From the NCBI RefSeq assembly GCF_000189635.1, contig NW_002476554.1:6308-70307 (forward strand): a stretch of 64,000 bases of DNA. Reading direction: 5' to 3'. The position numbers and the translations under genes were made by a program. The notes beneath the pieces are model-generated. The model did no database searches and was not told where the DNA came from. It saw nothing but the letters and a program-made list of their open reading frames with translations. The DNA comes from Tetrahymena thermophila SB210 (Eukaryota > Ciliophora > Oligohymenophorea > Hymenostomatida > Tetrahymenidae). Positions 1 to 12,639 of the stretch are shown piece after piece. The number at the start of each line of letters is the position of its first letter. The stretch's first letter is position 1.

Positions 1-35
1 TTTTCATTTTCACTTAGTTCTTATATATTTTATTA

Positions 36-2323
36 TCATAATTATTATTATTGCATTAATTATTAATTAATTAATTATTCAGTTCGATTAGATGGATCCA
101 TTTCTTTTATATATTATTAGATATTTTAAGAATCTTTATTTTGACTTTCCCTACTATTTTCAATAGGTTTTTTAATCTCAGAAATATCTTCTACGAGAAA
201 AGGCTAACTAAAAGTTTTAAACATTAACTATTAATTTATTAAATGTTAATAATTTACTTATTCGGCTAGAGTTTAGGATTAAATGGTCTGTCTTATGGTT
301 AGTATAACCCATTATGTAAAATGTCCCTATTTTTAAGTTATAATAATTTATTTTTAAAAATAATATGAATGAATACTTTCTCAAAGATTCTTCTTGTGCA
401 TAAGCATCATCAGTGTCGTCTCCTACTTAAACTTTTCTATAAACTCTACCAAAAGTTCTTCTATCTGTTTCACTTTTGAACTTCTATAAGATCTCTTTAT
501 TTTATGGTTTCAAGTGTATCTTTGGTATAATGTATTATTCAACTAGAGAAGTTTAACTCTTTACTCTAACTTCATCATCAGGAGACATAATAGTGAGATA
601 TAAAAACACTATATCACTCTTATATGGAATTCCAGTTTGGTAAATCAAATAAGGATTATATTCTTTGCTGTAAAGAGGTAGTTTAAATTTACCAGCATTT
701 ACAGACAAATCATCAGCTAGCATTTCCAAAAGGCTCCAGCCATATATACTTGGAAAACTTAAATTCTAATATTACAAATAAATAATGTGTTAATTTCTAA
801 GTAATACTCTTGTTAATTTTGAATCAATTTTCTAACAGTATTTTGCTTTAAAGAATTCTCAAAAGTGTTTAAATTAAATTTTGATAATTTTTGGTAATTT
901 TTATTGATTAAATTCTTCTTTTAAAAGATATTTTCTTACTCAGTAAAATTCATTTTTAAATTTATAATAATAATTCAAAATGAATTTGCTCTAATTAAAG
1001 CAAAAAAATTTTATACAAAAAATAAGATATTTTTTTTATTTTTAAGGATTATGAAAGGAAATACTTCAAAAATACATTTTGATTTAATGAATTTAACTCT
1101 CAATTAAATTTATTTAAAAAAATTACATTTTTTTCCCATATCCAAAGATCGAAATAGAGAACACTTTCTGCATTGAGCTTGATATTTTTTATAGGAAGAG
1201 TTTCAGATATCAAACATTTTCTTATACTTTTTTCTGAAGTTGTTTGATAATGATGTGTTGTGCTTCTATAAACAAGGTCATTTCTTTATTCCTCTGTACT
1301 TCTATAAGTGAAAAGAGAATCACCTTTTTAAAAAAATCCATAGTTAACTCTTATTTTTTCAACATTGAAGGGCAGCTCAGTGACAAAATCCCATTTTAGA
1401 ATAAAACCAGAATGAGGTTTATAAATCTTATCTGAAACTAAGTCATTTTTTTTATATGGACTGTAAGTATATCTCTATATAAAAATTAAAATTAATTATT
1501 TCATATAGAAATAATTTATTACATCTTATAAAATAGAAGAGGCAGCAAGATTTATAGCTGACTCATAGTTTCTTAATCTTCCTTTTTATTCTATATTAAT
1601 CTGGCTGTAAGGAGATTGGGCAAATTTAAAAACTTAATCAGACTCATAGTTAAAATACTAATTTAAATGAGTTGGCTGAATTACACCGTTTTTTAAATAC
1701 TGTAAAAGCTGTACTCTATCAACTGATTTTCCTTAAAAAATATTTGGTGATTTCATGTCATAATTGTTGTAGTTATCTTAGTCCAAAAATCTAGCTTTTT
1801 TCTTTTTTTCTGGCGAAATTTCATCCTATCCCTTAAAATAATAAAAAATATTTGGATTGTGTTTATTTATAAATTAGATATATTTTAAAGTATTTGTTAC
1901 ATTTAATAATTAATCCAGCTCAAATTAAGAATTTAGATGATTATTTGCTTTATTATTTTTAATTTTGAAGTTACTTTCGTACCTATCAATAATCCTTCTT
2001 TCTTCCTCATCTTAGTAGAAAGGATCATTCGGATTATTATAATTAATATCCTTTTAAAGCTGCTAGTTCCCTCTTTAAAGACTAGTTTAGTTTTTCAGAA
2101 GGTCTGCTTTTTATGCTAGATATCTTTAGTCCATTTGAATTAATTCGAGCTTTTATTTTAATTTATTTTAGTTGAATCTATGTTAGAAATCTTCATATTA
2201 ATTCTCTGCTAGTTCTTTTTTAGGATGATATTTAAACGGGCTTTCTATTTTTTCTCCATTATCTTTTCCATATCCACCATTTATTTAACTAACCTTATCT
2301 AGAGAGTCTTTCAAAGTAAACAT
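36..2323 (-). CDS. Cytosolic protein, Gln-rich N-terminus plus possible C2-like domain (unassigned)
   Basis: Five exons on the minus strand: 2323-1523, 1474-1127, 765-377, 326-258 and 207-36, with the stop TGA at 38-36. The sum is exactly 593 codons (592 aa). Introns are 48, 361, 50 and 50 nt and all are GT..AG. Residues about 1-250 are polar and rich in Gln, Lys and Glu, likely coiled coil, starting MFTLKDSLDK. Residues about 280-480 are ordered: segment GFILKWDFVTELPF is followed by a run ending YFDLWIWEKN, then YGWSLLEMLADD and a segment LPLYSKEYNP. This alternation of hydrophobic strands resembles a C2-type beta sandwich of the kind in CCDC17-like ciliary proteins, but that is a weak recollection, not a match I can prove. 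The last 90 residues are Gln/Asn-rich and end in a Gln run. No signal peptide or membrane segment is visible. The 361-nt intron could hide a further exon. Confidence 0.75.
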
Positions 2324-3319
2324 TTATTCTTTAACAAAAATATTAATAAAATTATAAAGATGATCACTCTTTTGAAAAATGAACATTTCTTACTTACAGG
2401 AGATCTATAATTTTAATAATCTAGAAAAAACATATTTAAAATACTATTTTTATTTTTTTGCAAGTAAAATACCATAAGGGTTTCTGTGATTCATTAACAA
2501 AGTAGGGTTTTGAGTAAAAATTAGTCTAAAAACTAAATATTAATTATTGATAAGAGTATTACTTATTAAAAATATATCAAATTATTAATTTAAACAACTT
2601 TAATGGATCATAATTTTTGATTTTTTACAAAGCTATTTGAATGTAATTAATTGAAATTATTTTATTTAAAATTGAAAAAATTTTTAGTTTAAATTAATAA
2701 AAATTGTTTCTTAGCTCTAAAAAAAATTTTAATCATTTTTCTCTTTTTTTAGAAATAATTTATAACCAATTTTATAATAAAATATTTTCATATTTACTAA
2801 GCAAAACAATATTATTTATTTTTTTGCTTAACAATATAAATTATTTTATGATACTATTTATTCTTAAAGTTACAAAGTAAATTTCAGCATCTAATATTAA
2901 AAATATCTTTTATTATAAAAAATGACAAATTATTATTATCAATAAATATAAAATAAATTTTATAAATCATTTTTTAAATATTTATTTGTAGAATAATTTA
3001 ATAAAATATATCTATATAAATCTAAACAAATAATTTTTCTTTAATATAAAAGGATAGTACTTTAAATACTTATATTATTTAGATTTATATTCTAACTTTA
3101 AAATTAATATAATTTTTGATAAATTTTAATAATAATTTTATATAAGCTTATTTATTCAATAGCATAATAAATTGAATAATTATTTTATAATAAGTAATTG
3201 TATCAAAAATTAAATGAAATTAAAAAATTATACTAACCAATAATTATTAATTTATTTATATATTTATTATATTTAGATATTCTAATCTAATTCAAAGAAG
3301 CAAAAATGTTTAATCGATA
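2324..3319. other. Intergenic, AT-rich, no feature seen
   Basis: About 1 kb upstream of the divergent minus-strand gene. It consists of A/T tracts with no conserved CG-containing motif and no coding-like frame on either strand. It presumably contains the promoter of the gene starting at 2323, but no element can be pointed to. Confidence 0.6.
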
Positions 3320-3560
3320 GATTATGATTATGAAATTTTTCGGGGTTTTATGTCTAGAATCATTGAAATAGTTTAAAATTATACTAGCAAAACTTAAGAA
3401 AATAAGTAAAAAGAAAGCAAGAAAAAATCAAACATTATTAAAAAATAAATTAAATTAGTTCGCAATATTTTTATGATTTATTTGAATTAACGCATTTACA
3501 AATTATATATTTTTTGATAAATTAAATGTAAAATAACTTAATATTTTAAATGTATTCATA
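3320..3560 (+). promoter_or_regulatory. Orphan copy of conserved motif 1 (variant)
   Basis: A diverged copy of the motif-1 block found upstream of the Asn/Gln genes: ATGAAATTTTTCGGGG with the core at 3335-3345, followed by the shared TAGAATCATTGAAA and a later AACGCATTTA near 3488. No Asn/Gln gene follows at the expected distance of about 1.55 kb, because the intact block at 4259 intervenes. Probably a remnant of an older duplication. Confidence 0.5.
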
Positions 3561-4221
3561 ATGTATGAAGTAAATTTAATTAGATTGCATAAAAGGCTTA
3601 GATATTACATATTAGCTATAAAGTTAACTGGTTCCTCCATTTTTACACTCAAAATCTAAATAAATTTTATTAAATATATACTTATGAAATTTCTTTTTTA
3701 CACTAATTTTTTGATCTTTTTCATATGTATTTTAAAATTTTAAAGGAAGAAAAAAAAAATTGTTTTTGATCATTAACAATTAGAAATCATCATATTTCTG
3801 ATTTTGAATTATTTTCTTTCATATTTATAAGAAAAGCATAATAATTTATACATATTTGAGCTTAGATAATTTTAATAAAATTAAAGGGGAGCTAGATGGT
3901 TTATATATTGGATTTTAAATATATTTTAACTGTGGATTATTAATATAAATAATGTGCCACTTAAGCAAATTAGGATCAAACTACCCTCTAAAAAATATAA
4001 TAATTTTATTTCTTTTAGAAAATATTGAAGTGATATACGTAGGGAATTATTAACTATTTATTTTTAGAGTTTATTTGAAAAATGAAATAACTTTATAATT
4101 AGAAAAGCATCTAAAAATATATTACGGAAGTATTTAGAATTAATATTTTAATCATAAAATATTTTACTAGTAATTTTTTATCGTTTATCTGTGTTTAACA
4201 TTTATATTTATTAATATTATA

Positions 4222-5804
4222 AAACCAATTAATTCTTAGAGAAGACTTTCATTATGAAATTATTCGGGGTTCGGTGTGTAGAATCGTTGAAAATGTATAA
4301 AATTTATCTTACAAAATTAATCAAAATCAAAATTTGGAATTAAAAAAAACAACCAAAAATGCAATATTAAATATGTACTAACTTTCTTTTATCATTCTTA
4401 AATAACGCATTAGATTAATAAAATTAATATTAAAAGTGAAAAATAAATTAATACGAATTAAATAAATATCAAACCATTGCAGATTACGCTAATGAAAGTT
4501 AATAGTCATTCATGTAGTTCATTTATTATCAACCTTCGTAGTTTACACCAAATCTAATTCAATTATATAAATAATTATTATACATATTACGTTCATAATT
4601 ATTATCAGATAGTCTTATTCTTTAGTTTCTTTACAAAAATCAAAAACTATACTTCACCTTTCAATTTAAAAATTTATTTTGAATATATGTTCAATTTTTA
4701 AGCATTTATTTTTAGTATTTATATATTATGGGTATTTTTTTACTTAAATTCCATTAAATAATAAAAATCTATAAAGTATTTAATGTGGTTCACTTGTTTT
4801 AGTTTATAGTATCATATTTAACATAAATTATTAAAATCAATATAAACAAAAGCATTTATAAGTATATTATTTATATAATATAAGTTTGATACTCTATAGA
4901 AATAAGTATTTAGCTTTATATTCTTAAAAAGCAACTACTTTATGAAATAAATCTATTCATAAATAAAATATTTTGTTTTAATATTATGTTTTTAAAATTC
5001 AAACATAGATAGTTCTGCTGTGATTATTCGAGGAAAAATGATCTTTTTTGCTCAATCATAAATCTGGAAAATTAATTTGATTTCAGTAAATTAATAATTA
5101 ATTTAGATATAACGGGTAAGATTAAAAATAATGATCAATTAATTTTTTACATAATACGCAAGAATTACGCATTAAAAAATATGTTTATTTTATAGAACAT
5201 TAAATTACACTTATGTATATTTTCAAGCTTACAAATATCTATGACGCATTAAAATAAGTAGTATTAAAGGTTTATAAAAACTTTATAATATTTTATCTTA
5301 TATTCTTGATTTACACTTTTTAGTGACTCATTTATAATGCTGTAATATAAAAATTATTCTATGAGTATTTAAAATACATATTATAAATCTTATTTTTAAC
5401 AATTTACTCTTTGGTAGGTGATAGCTATTATATGAGTACTGCAATATAATACTATAACATGAAATGTTTTCTTTGTATATAAACACTTTTTAACATTTCT
5501 AATTTTTGCATGTTTGGAATTTAGATATTTATTATCTATAATGATGCGTATTAAATTTAAATCAGAAATCATCAAAGATTTATTCAAGATTGTAATCAAC
5601 TTCAAAGTAAAACTAAATTAATAAGGTTCAATAATATTAAAACTTTATAACCCACGAAACTCTAATCTCATTTAATGTTTGCTAATCCATATTGTTTAAA
5701 AACAGATAACTTATTTACTAAAAAATGTTATTAAATTAAAACAATACAAAAAAATAAAAATTAAAAATATAAAAAAAATTATCACAATTTAACTGTTATC
5801 TAAA
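4222..5804 (+). promoter_or_regulatory. Conserved upstream region of Asn/Gln gene 1
   Basis: This 1.58-kb block is repeated before the second gene (8366-9951) and, more diverged, before the third. Motif 1 ATTATTCGGGG is at 4259-4269 and motif 2 ATTATTCGAGG at 5023-5033. They are 764 nt apart, and motif 2 is 782 nt from the start codon. Between and after them are further conserved words with CG dinucleotides in otherwise AT-only DNA: AATAACGCATTA near 4403, TAATACGAATTAA near 4450, GATTACGC near 4483, ATAACGGGTAAGATT near 5110 and GATGCGTATTAAATTTAAAT near 5542. The 70-nt run before the ATG is A-rich, as expected of a 5' leader. Whether the motifs act as promoter elements or lie in a noncoding transcript cannot be told from sequence. 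Confidence 0.6.
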
Positions 5805-7247
5805 ATGCACAAAAACATCCTCTTTGTGACTCTTTTACTCACCTCAACCTTTGTTCTTTGCTAAAGACAATAATCTCAGGCTAGCTAACTTGTTGAAAAC
5901 TTATTACAATTGAAGTAATAGCTCAGTTACCTTTCAAATGCTTAAGCCTAATTAGCCCTTCGTTAATTTGCATCACAAAATGACATCAATATTGAACAAT
6001 TATCCTAGCTCTTGAACAAAGATCAACAGCTTTAACGTATCCTTTAAGAAAATAACTAAAACAACTAAGATAACAATCAATAGTAAAATGGATAGTAGAA
6101 TAACAATTAGAATAATAACTAAAATAACCAAAATAATCAACAAAATAACCAGGACAATTAGAACAACAATCAACAAAATAACCAGGACAATTAGAACAAC
6201 AATCAACAAAACAATAACTAAAATAACCAAAATAATCAACAAAATAACTAGAACTAGAACAATTAGAATAACAATCAAAATAACAACTAAAATAACCAAA
6301 ACAATCAACAAAATAACTAGAACAATTAGAACAATAACTAAAATGATCAACAAAACAACTAGAACTAGAATAACTAGAACAACAATCAATAGGACAATAA
6401 TCAAAACAATAACTAAAATAATCAACAAAATAATTAGAACTAGAACAATTAGAATAATAGCCAATAGAATAACAATCAAAACAACAACTAAAATAACCAA
6501 AATAATCAACAAAATAACTAGAACTAGAACAATTAGAATAACAATCAAAATAACAACTAAAATAACCAAAACAATCAACAAAATAACTAGAACAATTAGA
6601 ACAATAACTAAAATGATCAACAAAACAACTAGAACTAGAATAACTAGAACAACAATCAATAGGACAATAATCAAAACAATAACTAAAATGATCAACAAAA
6701 TAACTAGAACTAGAATAATTAGAACAACAACTAAAACAACCAAGATAACTAATAAAATAACAATAATAACTAATAGGACTAATAGAACAATTAGAATAAT
6801 AACTAATAGAATAATTAATAAAACAATTAGGGTAACAACTAATAGAATAACTAAAATAACAACTAGTAAAATCAAAATAAGAACTAATAGAATAAATAAA
6901 ACAATAACTAACAAGATAACTAGTAGAATAACTAAAACAATAATAACAACAACCAACAGGATAGCTAGAATGGCAACTAAAATAATAACTAGAACAACAA
7001 CTAATAGAATAATTAGAATAACGGTTAACAAAATAATAACTAGTAACAAAACTAATAGAACTAATAAAACAACAACTAACAAAATAATAACTAATAAAAC
7101 AACTAGAACAATAACTAATAGAACAACTAGCAAGATAATTAGAATGGCAATTAATAAAATAACTAGAATAACAACAACTAGTAAAATAACTAATAGAATA
7201 ATTAGAATAATAACTAGTAAAATAGCCAGAGCAATAATAAAAATTGA
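5805..7247 (+). CDS. Secreted Asn/Gln-repeat protein 1
   Basis: Single exon, 480 aa, TGA stop. It begins with a clear signal peptide, MHKNILFVTLLLTSTFVLC, followed by Gln. Residues 20-81 are a non-repetitive segment rich in Leu and Gln (LVENLLQLKQQLS, then LSQLLNKDQQLQRILQ) shared with the two paralogues. From about residue 82 to the C-terminus the protein is almost only Asn and Gln (patterns QNNNQNNQ and QQNNQDN) with scattered Asp, Gly, Ser and a final Lys-Asn. The tract uses AAT/AAC for Asn and CAA/TAA/TAG for Gln, so it is visible only with the ciliate code. I do not recognise the family. The composition is that of prion-like, aggregation-prone proteins, and the signal peptide puts it in the secretory pathway, to the surface, a secretory granule or outside. 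Long open frames on both strands over the tract are artefacts of the repeat. Confidence 0.85.
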
Positions 7248-8365
7248 TTTACTAAAAAATTATTTTATTACAAAAACTTTATCAAATATAAAATAAATGA
7301 AAAAGTATGATTTACTATTAAATGTTTGTATGATTTTTAAATTTCTAACATTTTCAAAAAAATCTTTTTCAAATTACTTAAATTACTTTTAGAAATTTAA
7401 TAATATTTTCTTACTTAATTATATTAAATTTTAAATCATTTTATAATTTTTTTAATGAATTCTAATTTAAACATAAAATAACATATTAAATATAGTTTTA
7501 TTAAAAAATTTATAATTTGTTTTATATAAAAATTAAGATAGTAAAAAAAATGAATTATGATTAAAAACGTTTTTAAGAATACAAATTTTTAGATTTTTAA
7601 GTAAATTTTATCCTGTTGTTTCTTTCATAAATTTGAATTAAAAAATGAAAAAAAAATAAAAGATGAGTTAATAATTGTACTCAAAAATAAAAACATAGAA
7701 TTTTTCTAAAAATTCAAAATCAATCTTATGAAATGATGAAAAATGTATTATTTTTAAAGTTATAAATATACCATAATACCTGATAAGATTATCTGACAGA
7801 GTATTGAGGTTTATTCCATATTTCTTAATATTTGTAAAAAATATATTTTACCTTTGAAAAATTTTCTTGTACTTAAAATTTGAGAAAAGACTTTAGATAT
7901 TATTACTTTTTTTAATTTTATTAAAATAATACGACAATGTGAAATAAGCAAATTATAAAAAAATTAATTTAAAAGCATAAAAGTTGTATGAAATATCTCC
8001 CTCTTTACCAATAGAGCTAGAATTTTTAAAATATAGGATTGGCTCTAGATAAATATGATATTGATAAATTCTACTTATCACTAAACAATCAAACAACAGT
8101 TCTAAAATTTTAACATTTTATTTAAATGATTAAAATTTCAGTTATTTAAAGAAGGAATTTATTAATTTTTTATGTTTTGAATTTCTTAATAAATTAAATA
8201 ACTTTACCATATATTTAATTTTTCATTATAAATAATAATCTAATAATATAACACTATAATATTTAGCATTTATATATAAAGAGCCATAAAATTATAAAAA
8301 ATATTTTATTGTTTGCTTTTTTATTTATATCAAGTATTTCATAATTCTAATTATTTTTTTTGAAT
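7248..8365. other. Intergenic between Asn/Gln units 1 and 2
   Basis: The first 230 nt are 3' flank shared with unit 2. The rest is unique AT-rich DNA with no motif copy and no coding-like frame. Confidence 0.6.
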
Positions 8366-9951
8366 AAACCAATTAATTCTTAGAAAAGACTTTCATTATG
8401 AAATTATTCGGGGTTATGTGTTTAGAATTGATGAAAATGTATAAAATTTAACTAACAGAATTAATAAAAATCAAATTTTAGTAATAAAAGACAATCAAAA
8501 ATGCAATATTAAATATGTACTAAATTTCTTTTAATATTCCATTCTCAAATAACGCATCAATTTATTACATTTCAAATTAAAAGTGAAAAATTAATTAATA
8601 CGAATTTAATAAATATCAGTCTATTTCAAATTACGCTATAGAAACTTAATAGCCATAATGATAATCATCTGATATCAACTTTCTTTGTTTAGACGTCATC
8701 TAATTTAATTATACAAATAATTTATTATGCGTATTGTATTAGTAATAATTATAACTAGGTTGTCTTATTCTTACAGTTTTTTTAAAAAAATAAAAAATTA
8801 TACTTGCCTTTGAATTTAAAAAAGTATTTTGACAATATATACTATTCTTCTATATGAATAATAATGATTGGTCTTTCTTCAACATAAATACTAATTAATA
8901 ATTAAGACTTACTAAATATTTAAAGCGGTTGGCTTCATTTATTATATAATTTCGCAGAATAAGTATAACATAAAAAAATTTTTTTTGAATAAACAAGAAA
9001 TACAAAATTATAAATATAAGTATCTTACTCATTAATGATCTTTAATATAAGTTCAAATCATTTTATCATCAAATATTTAGCTTATTTTAATAAAAAGCAA
9101 CAATTATTAAATATTTATCTTTTGTTTTATTTGTACTTGCTTTTAAATTCAAGTAAAGTAAAGGTAGTTCTTTTGTGATTATTCGAGGAAAAAGGATCTA
9201 ATCACTCAATCATAAATCTGGAAATTTAATTTAAAATTAATAAAATAGCAATTGATTTAGAATAACGGGTAAGATTATTAAATAAATATTATTCAATTTT
9301 TTACGTAATACACAAGATTACTCATTTTAATTAAAAGTCAGTTTATTTTCAAAGATAATAAATTACACTTATGTATATTTTCAAGCTAACAAATATCGAT
9401 GATGCATTAAAATAATTCGTATTAAAATTTTATTTTATTTAAAAATCTGAGTAATATTTTATCTTAGTTTCTGTATTTACACTACTAAGAGACTTGTAAT
9501 TTTAAAAATTATACTATGAATATTTTAAATATATATTATAAATATCAATTTTAATATTTCACATTATTGTATGTGAAAATTATTACATATTTACTGAAAC
9601 ATAATACTTTTATGGTAAATGTTCTCTTTTTTTACGAATGCTTGTTAATAACTTATTTTTGTATGTCTGGAATTCAAATATTTATTATATCAATAATAAT
9701 GCGTATTAAATTTAAATCAGAAATCATCAAAAATTTATTCAAAATTGTAATCAACTTCAAAATAAAACTAATTATTAATCAATAATAATTAAAGACACTA
9801 TAACACATAAAACTTTTATCTCATTCAATATTTTCTAATCCACATTGTTTAAAAACAGGAATATTTTTTACTAAAAAATGTTATTTAATTAAAACAAACA
9901 AAAAAAACAAAAAACAAAAAAAATTTTAAAAACTGATAACTGATAACTTAA
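8366..9951 (+). promoter_or_regulatory. Conserved upstream region of Asn/Gln gene 2
   Basis: Second copy of the block. Motif 1 is at 8403-8413 (ATTATTCGGGG) and motif 2 at 9178-9188 (ATTATTCGAGG); their spacing is 775 nt, and motif 2 to the ATG is 774 nt. The same secondary words occur in the same order: AATAACGCATCA near 8550, TAATACGAATTTAA near 8598, AATTACGC near 8629, ATAACGGGTAAGATT near 9263, CACTTATGTATATTTTCAAG near 9366 and AATGCGTATTAAATTTAAAT near 9699. The last stretch matches unit 1 over roughly 70 nt almost without change, stronger conservation than most of the flanking DNA. Confidence 0.6.
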
Positions 9952-11643
9952 ATGTTCAAAAACATTCTCTTTGTGACTCTCTTGCTCACATCAACACTTG
10001 TTCTTTGCTAAAGACAATAATCCCAGGCTAACTAACTAGTTGAAAATTTATTATAATTGAAGTAATAGCTCAGTTAGCTTTCAAGTGCTTAAGCTTTATT
10101 GGTCCTTCGTTAATTTGCATAACAAAATGAACTGAATGTTTAACAATTATCATAGCTCTTGAACAAAGACCAATAATTCTAACGTATCCTTTAAGAAAAT
10201 AACTAAAACAACTAAGATAACAATCAATAGTAAGATGATTAATAGAATAACAATTAGAATAATAACTAAAATAACCAAAACAATCAACAAAATAACTAGA
10301 AAAGTTAGAACAACAATCAAAACAACAACTAAAACAACCAACAAAATAGCTAGAATGATTAGAACAATAACTAAAATAACCAAAACAATCAACAAAGTAA
10401 CTAGAACGGTTAGAACGACAATCAAAACAACAACTAAAATAATCAAAATGGTCAACAAAATAACTAGAACTAGAACAACTAGAATAACAACCAACAAAAT
10501 AACTAGAACAGTTAGAACAACAATCAAAACAACAACTAAAACAACCAACAAAATAACTAGAATGGTTAGAACAATCAATAAAATAACTAGAATGGTTAGA
10601 GCAATAATCAAAATAACAACCAAAATAATCAAAATGGTCAATAAAATAACTAGAACTAGAATAACAATCAATAGAACAATAATTAAAATAACCAAAACAA
10701 TCAACAAAATAACTAGAACGGTTAGAACAACAATCAAAACAACAACTAAAATAACCAAAATGATCAAAAAAACAACTAGAATAACAATCAAAACAATCAA
10801 CAAAATAACTAAAACGGTTAGAACGACAATCAAAACAACAACTAAAATAACCAAAATGGTCAACAAAACAACTAGAACTAGAACAACTAGAATAACAACC
10901 AACAAAATAACTAGAACAGTTAGAACAATAATCAAAACAACAACTAAAATAACCAAAATGGTCAACAAAATAACTAGAACTAGAACAACTAGAATAACAA
11001 CCAACAAAATAACTAGAACAGTTAGAACAACAATCAAAACAACAACTAAAACAACCAACAAAATAACTAGAATGGTTAGAACAATAACTAAAATAATCAA
11101 AACAATCAATAAAATAACTAGAATGGTTAGAACAATAATAAAAATAACAACTAAAATAACCAAAACAATCAATAAAATAACTAGAATGGTTAGAACAACA
11201 ATCAAAACAATAACTAAAATGACCAAAACAATCAATAAAATAACTAGAACAATCAAAATAACTAGAACGGTTAGAACAACAACTAAAATAACCAAAATGA
11301 TCAACAAAACAACTAGAACTAGAACAACAACCAATAGAACTAATAGAACAATTAAAACAACAACTAATAGAATAACTAGAAATAGAACAACAATTAACAA
11401 AACAATAACTAATAGAACAACTAGAACAACAACTAATAGAATAACTAACAAAACAATAACTAGTAAGATAACTAATAAAACAATTAGAATAACAACCAAT
11501 AAAACAATTAGAATAATAACTAGAATAATAACTAATAAAATGGTTAGAATGAGAATAGCTAACAAAACAACTAAAACAATGGCTAATAATAAGGCAATTA
11601 GAATAACAACTAATAAAATAACTAGAACAATAATAAAAATTGA
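9952..11643 (+). CDS. Secreted Asn/Gln-repeat protein 2
   Basis: Single exon, 563 aa, the closest paralogue of the gene at 5805. Signal peptide MFKNILFVTLLLTSTLVLC, then the shared segment (LVENLLQLKQQLS, LSQLLNKDQQFQRILQ) up to about residue 81, then about 480 residues of Asn/Gln. Compared with copy 1 the tract has more Gly and Asp interruptions (patterns QNGQNN and NQNDQN) and is about 83 residues longer. It also ends in Lys-Asn. The very similar N-terminus and different tract length point to replication slippage or unequal exchange inside the tract after duplication. Function unknown; the protein enters the secretory pathway. Confidence 0.85.
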
Positions 11644-12639
11644 TTTATTAAAAAACTATTTTATTATAAGAACATTATTATACATAAAATAAATGATATG
11701 GTATGATTTTCTATTTAATGTTTGTTAGATTTTTTAAATTTCTTACTAATTAAAAAAACAATTTTATATTATTTTTAGAAATTTAAAAATATTGCTCTGC
11801 TTAATAAAACTAAACCTCAAATCCTATTTTATAAATATTTTAATCGATTCTATTAGATAGCTTAAATTTAACTATTGATAAACTAATTTATATTTTAATT
11901 TTAAATAAAATTCATAAATTGTAAAAAAAAGTAACAGAAAAGAAATAAAATTAAAAAATTTTTAAATACTTATGATTTTTGATCAGTTATATTTTATTTA
12001 GTTAAAAGGTTTTTTAAATTATTTGATTGTAAATAAATTTTATCCTAAATTTATTTAAAGAAATTTGATTTTAAAAATAAAATATATTTTATAAAATATT
12101 GTTATCTTTTAAAAAACAAAGAATTTATGAACAAGATTGGAAAAATAATCATTTGAAAAGATTAAATGAAAAATTTTTTTAATTATTAAATATATTTTAA
12201 CTTTAATGTTTTTTTTAAAATACAAAAATGTTAATTTGTAAAATTAAGGTTAAATCTTTCTAGTTCTTATAATAATATATAAATAATATGATGTCAAATT
12301 AATAATTAAAAATGACTTTAAATCTTAATTAATAAAAATGACCTCCCCCCTCCTTCATTATTCTGAAACCTAAAATGCAAAATTTGATTTAATTCATGCT
12401 ATATATGAAGCTAATTCAATATTGTTTTTGATATTTCTAATTTATAAAAATTAAAATTTACATAAATAATCTTGATAAATTACCACTAGCTCAAAATTAT
12501 ATTTTTTTCTAAATTTTTAAAACTTTGTTATTTGTTAATGAGGATTTAGATTACTTTTACTTTAAATGAATCTGTTATAAAATTATCAGAAAAATATAAA
12601 TACTTTATTTGGTGAACAGTAAATATATAATAGGCTATT
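11644..12639. other. Intergenic, AT-rich
   Basis: Shared 3' flank of the duplication unit to about 11760, then AT-rich DNA. The only departure is a pyrimidine run around 12341-12355 (ACCTCCCCCCTCCTTC) that stands out against the composition; its meaning is unknown. Confidence 0.5.

Larger units (their letters stand above)
4222..7480 (+). repeat. Segmental duplication, unit 1
   Basis: Upstream block, Asn/Gln gene and about 230 nt of 3' flank form one unit that recurs at 8366-11760. Similarity is visible at the left edge (AACCAATTAATTCTTAGA at 4223 and again at 8368), through the coding 5' end, and beyond the stop (both flanks have ATAAAATAAATGA and TTTAATGTTTGT). The repeat tracts of the two genes differ in length (about 480 against 563 residues), so they have since expanded or contracted independently. 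Confidence 0.7.
8366..11760 (+). repeat. Segmental duplication, unit 2
   Basis: Partner of the unit at 4222-7480, same orientation, offset about 4.1 kb. It contains the whole upstream region, the second Asn/Gln gene and a shared 3' flank. Confidence 0.7.

Noticed and set aside
6000..7133. 377-residue minus-strand frame of Ile/Leu/Val and a 402-residue plus-strand Ile/Thr/Lys/Arg frame over the same DNA
   Set aside because: Both are alternative readings of the Asn/Gln tract. The real frame is the one continuous with the signal peptide at 5805. The same holds for 10150-11692 and 17495-18716.
9567..9785. 72-residue plus-strand frame and a related minus-strand 69-residue frame at 5396-5605
   Set aside because: They overlap the conserved upstream region of the duplicated unit but lie on opposite strands in the two copies, so coding is unlikely.
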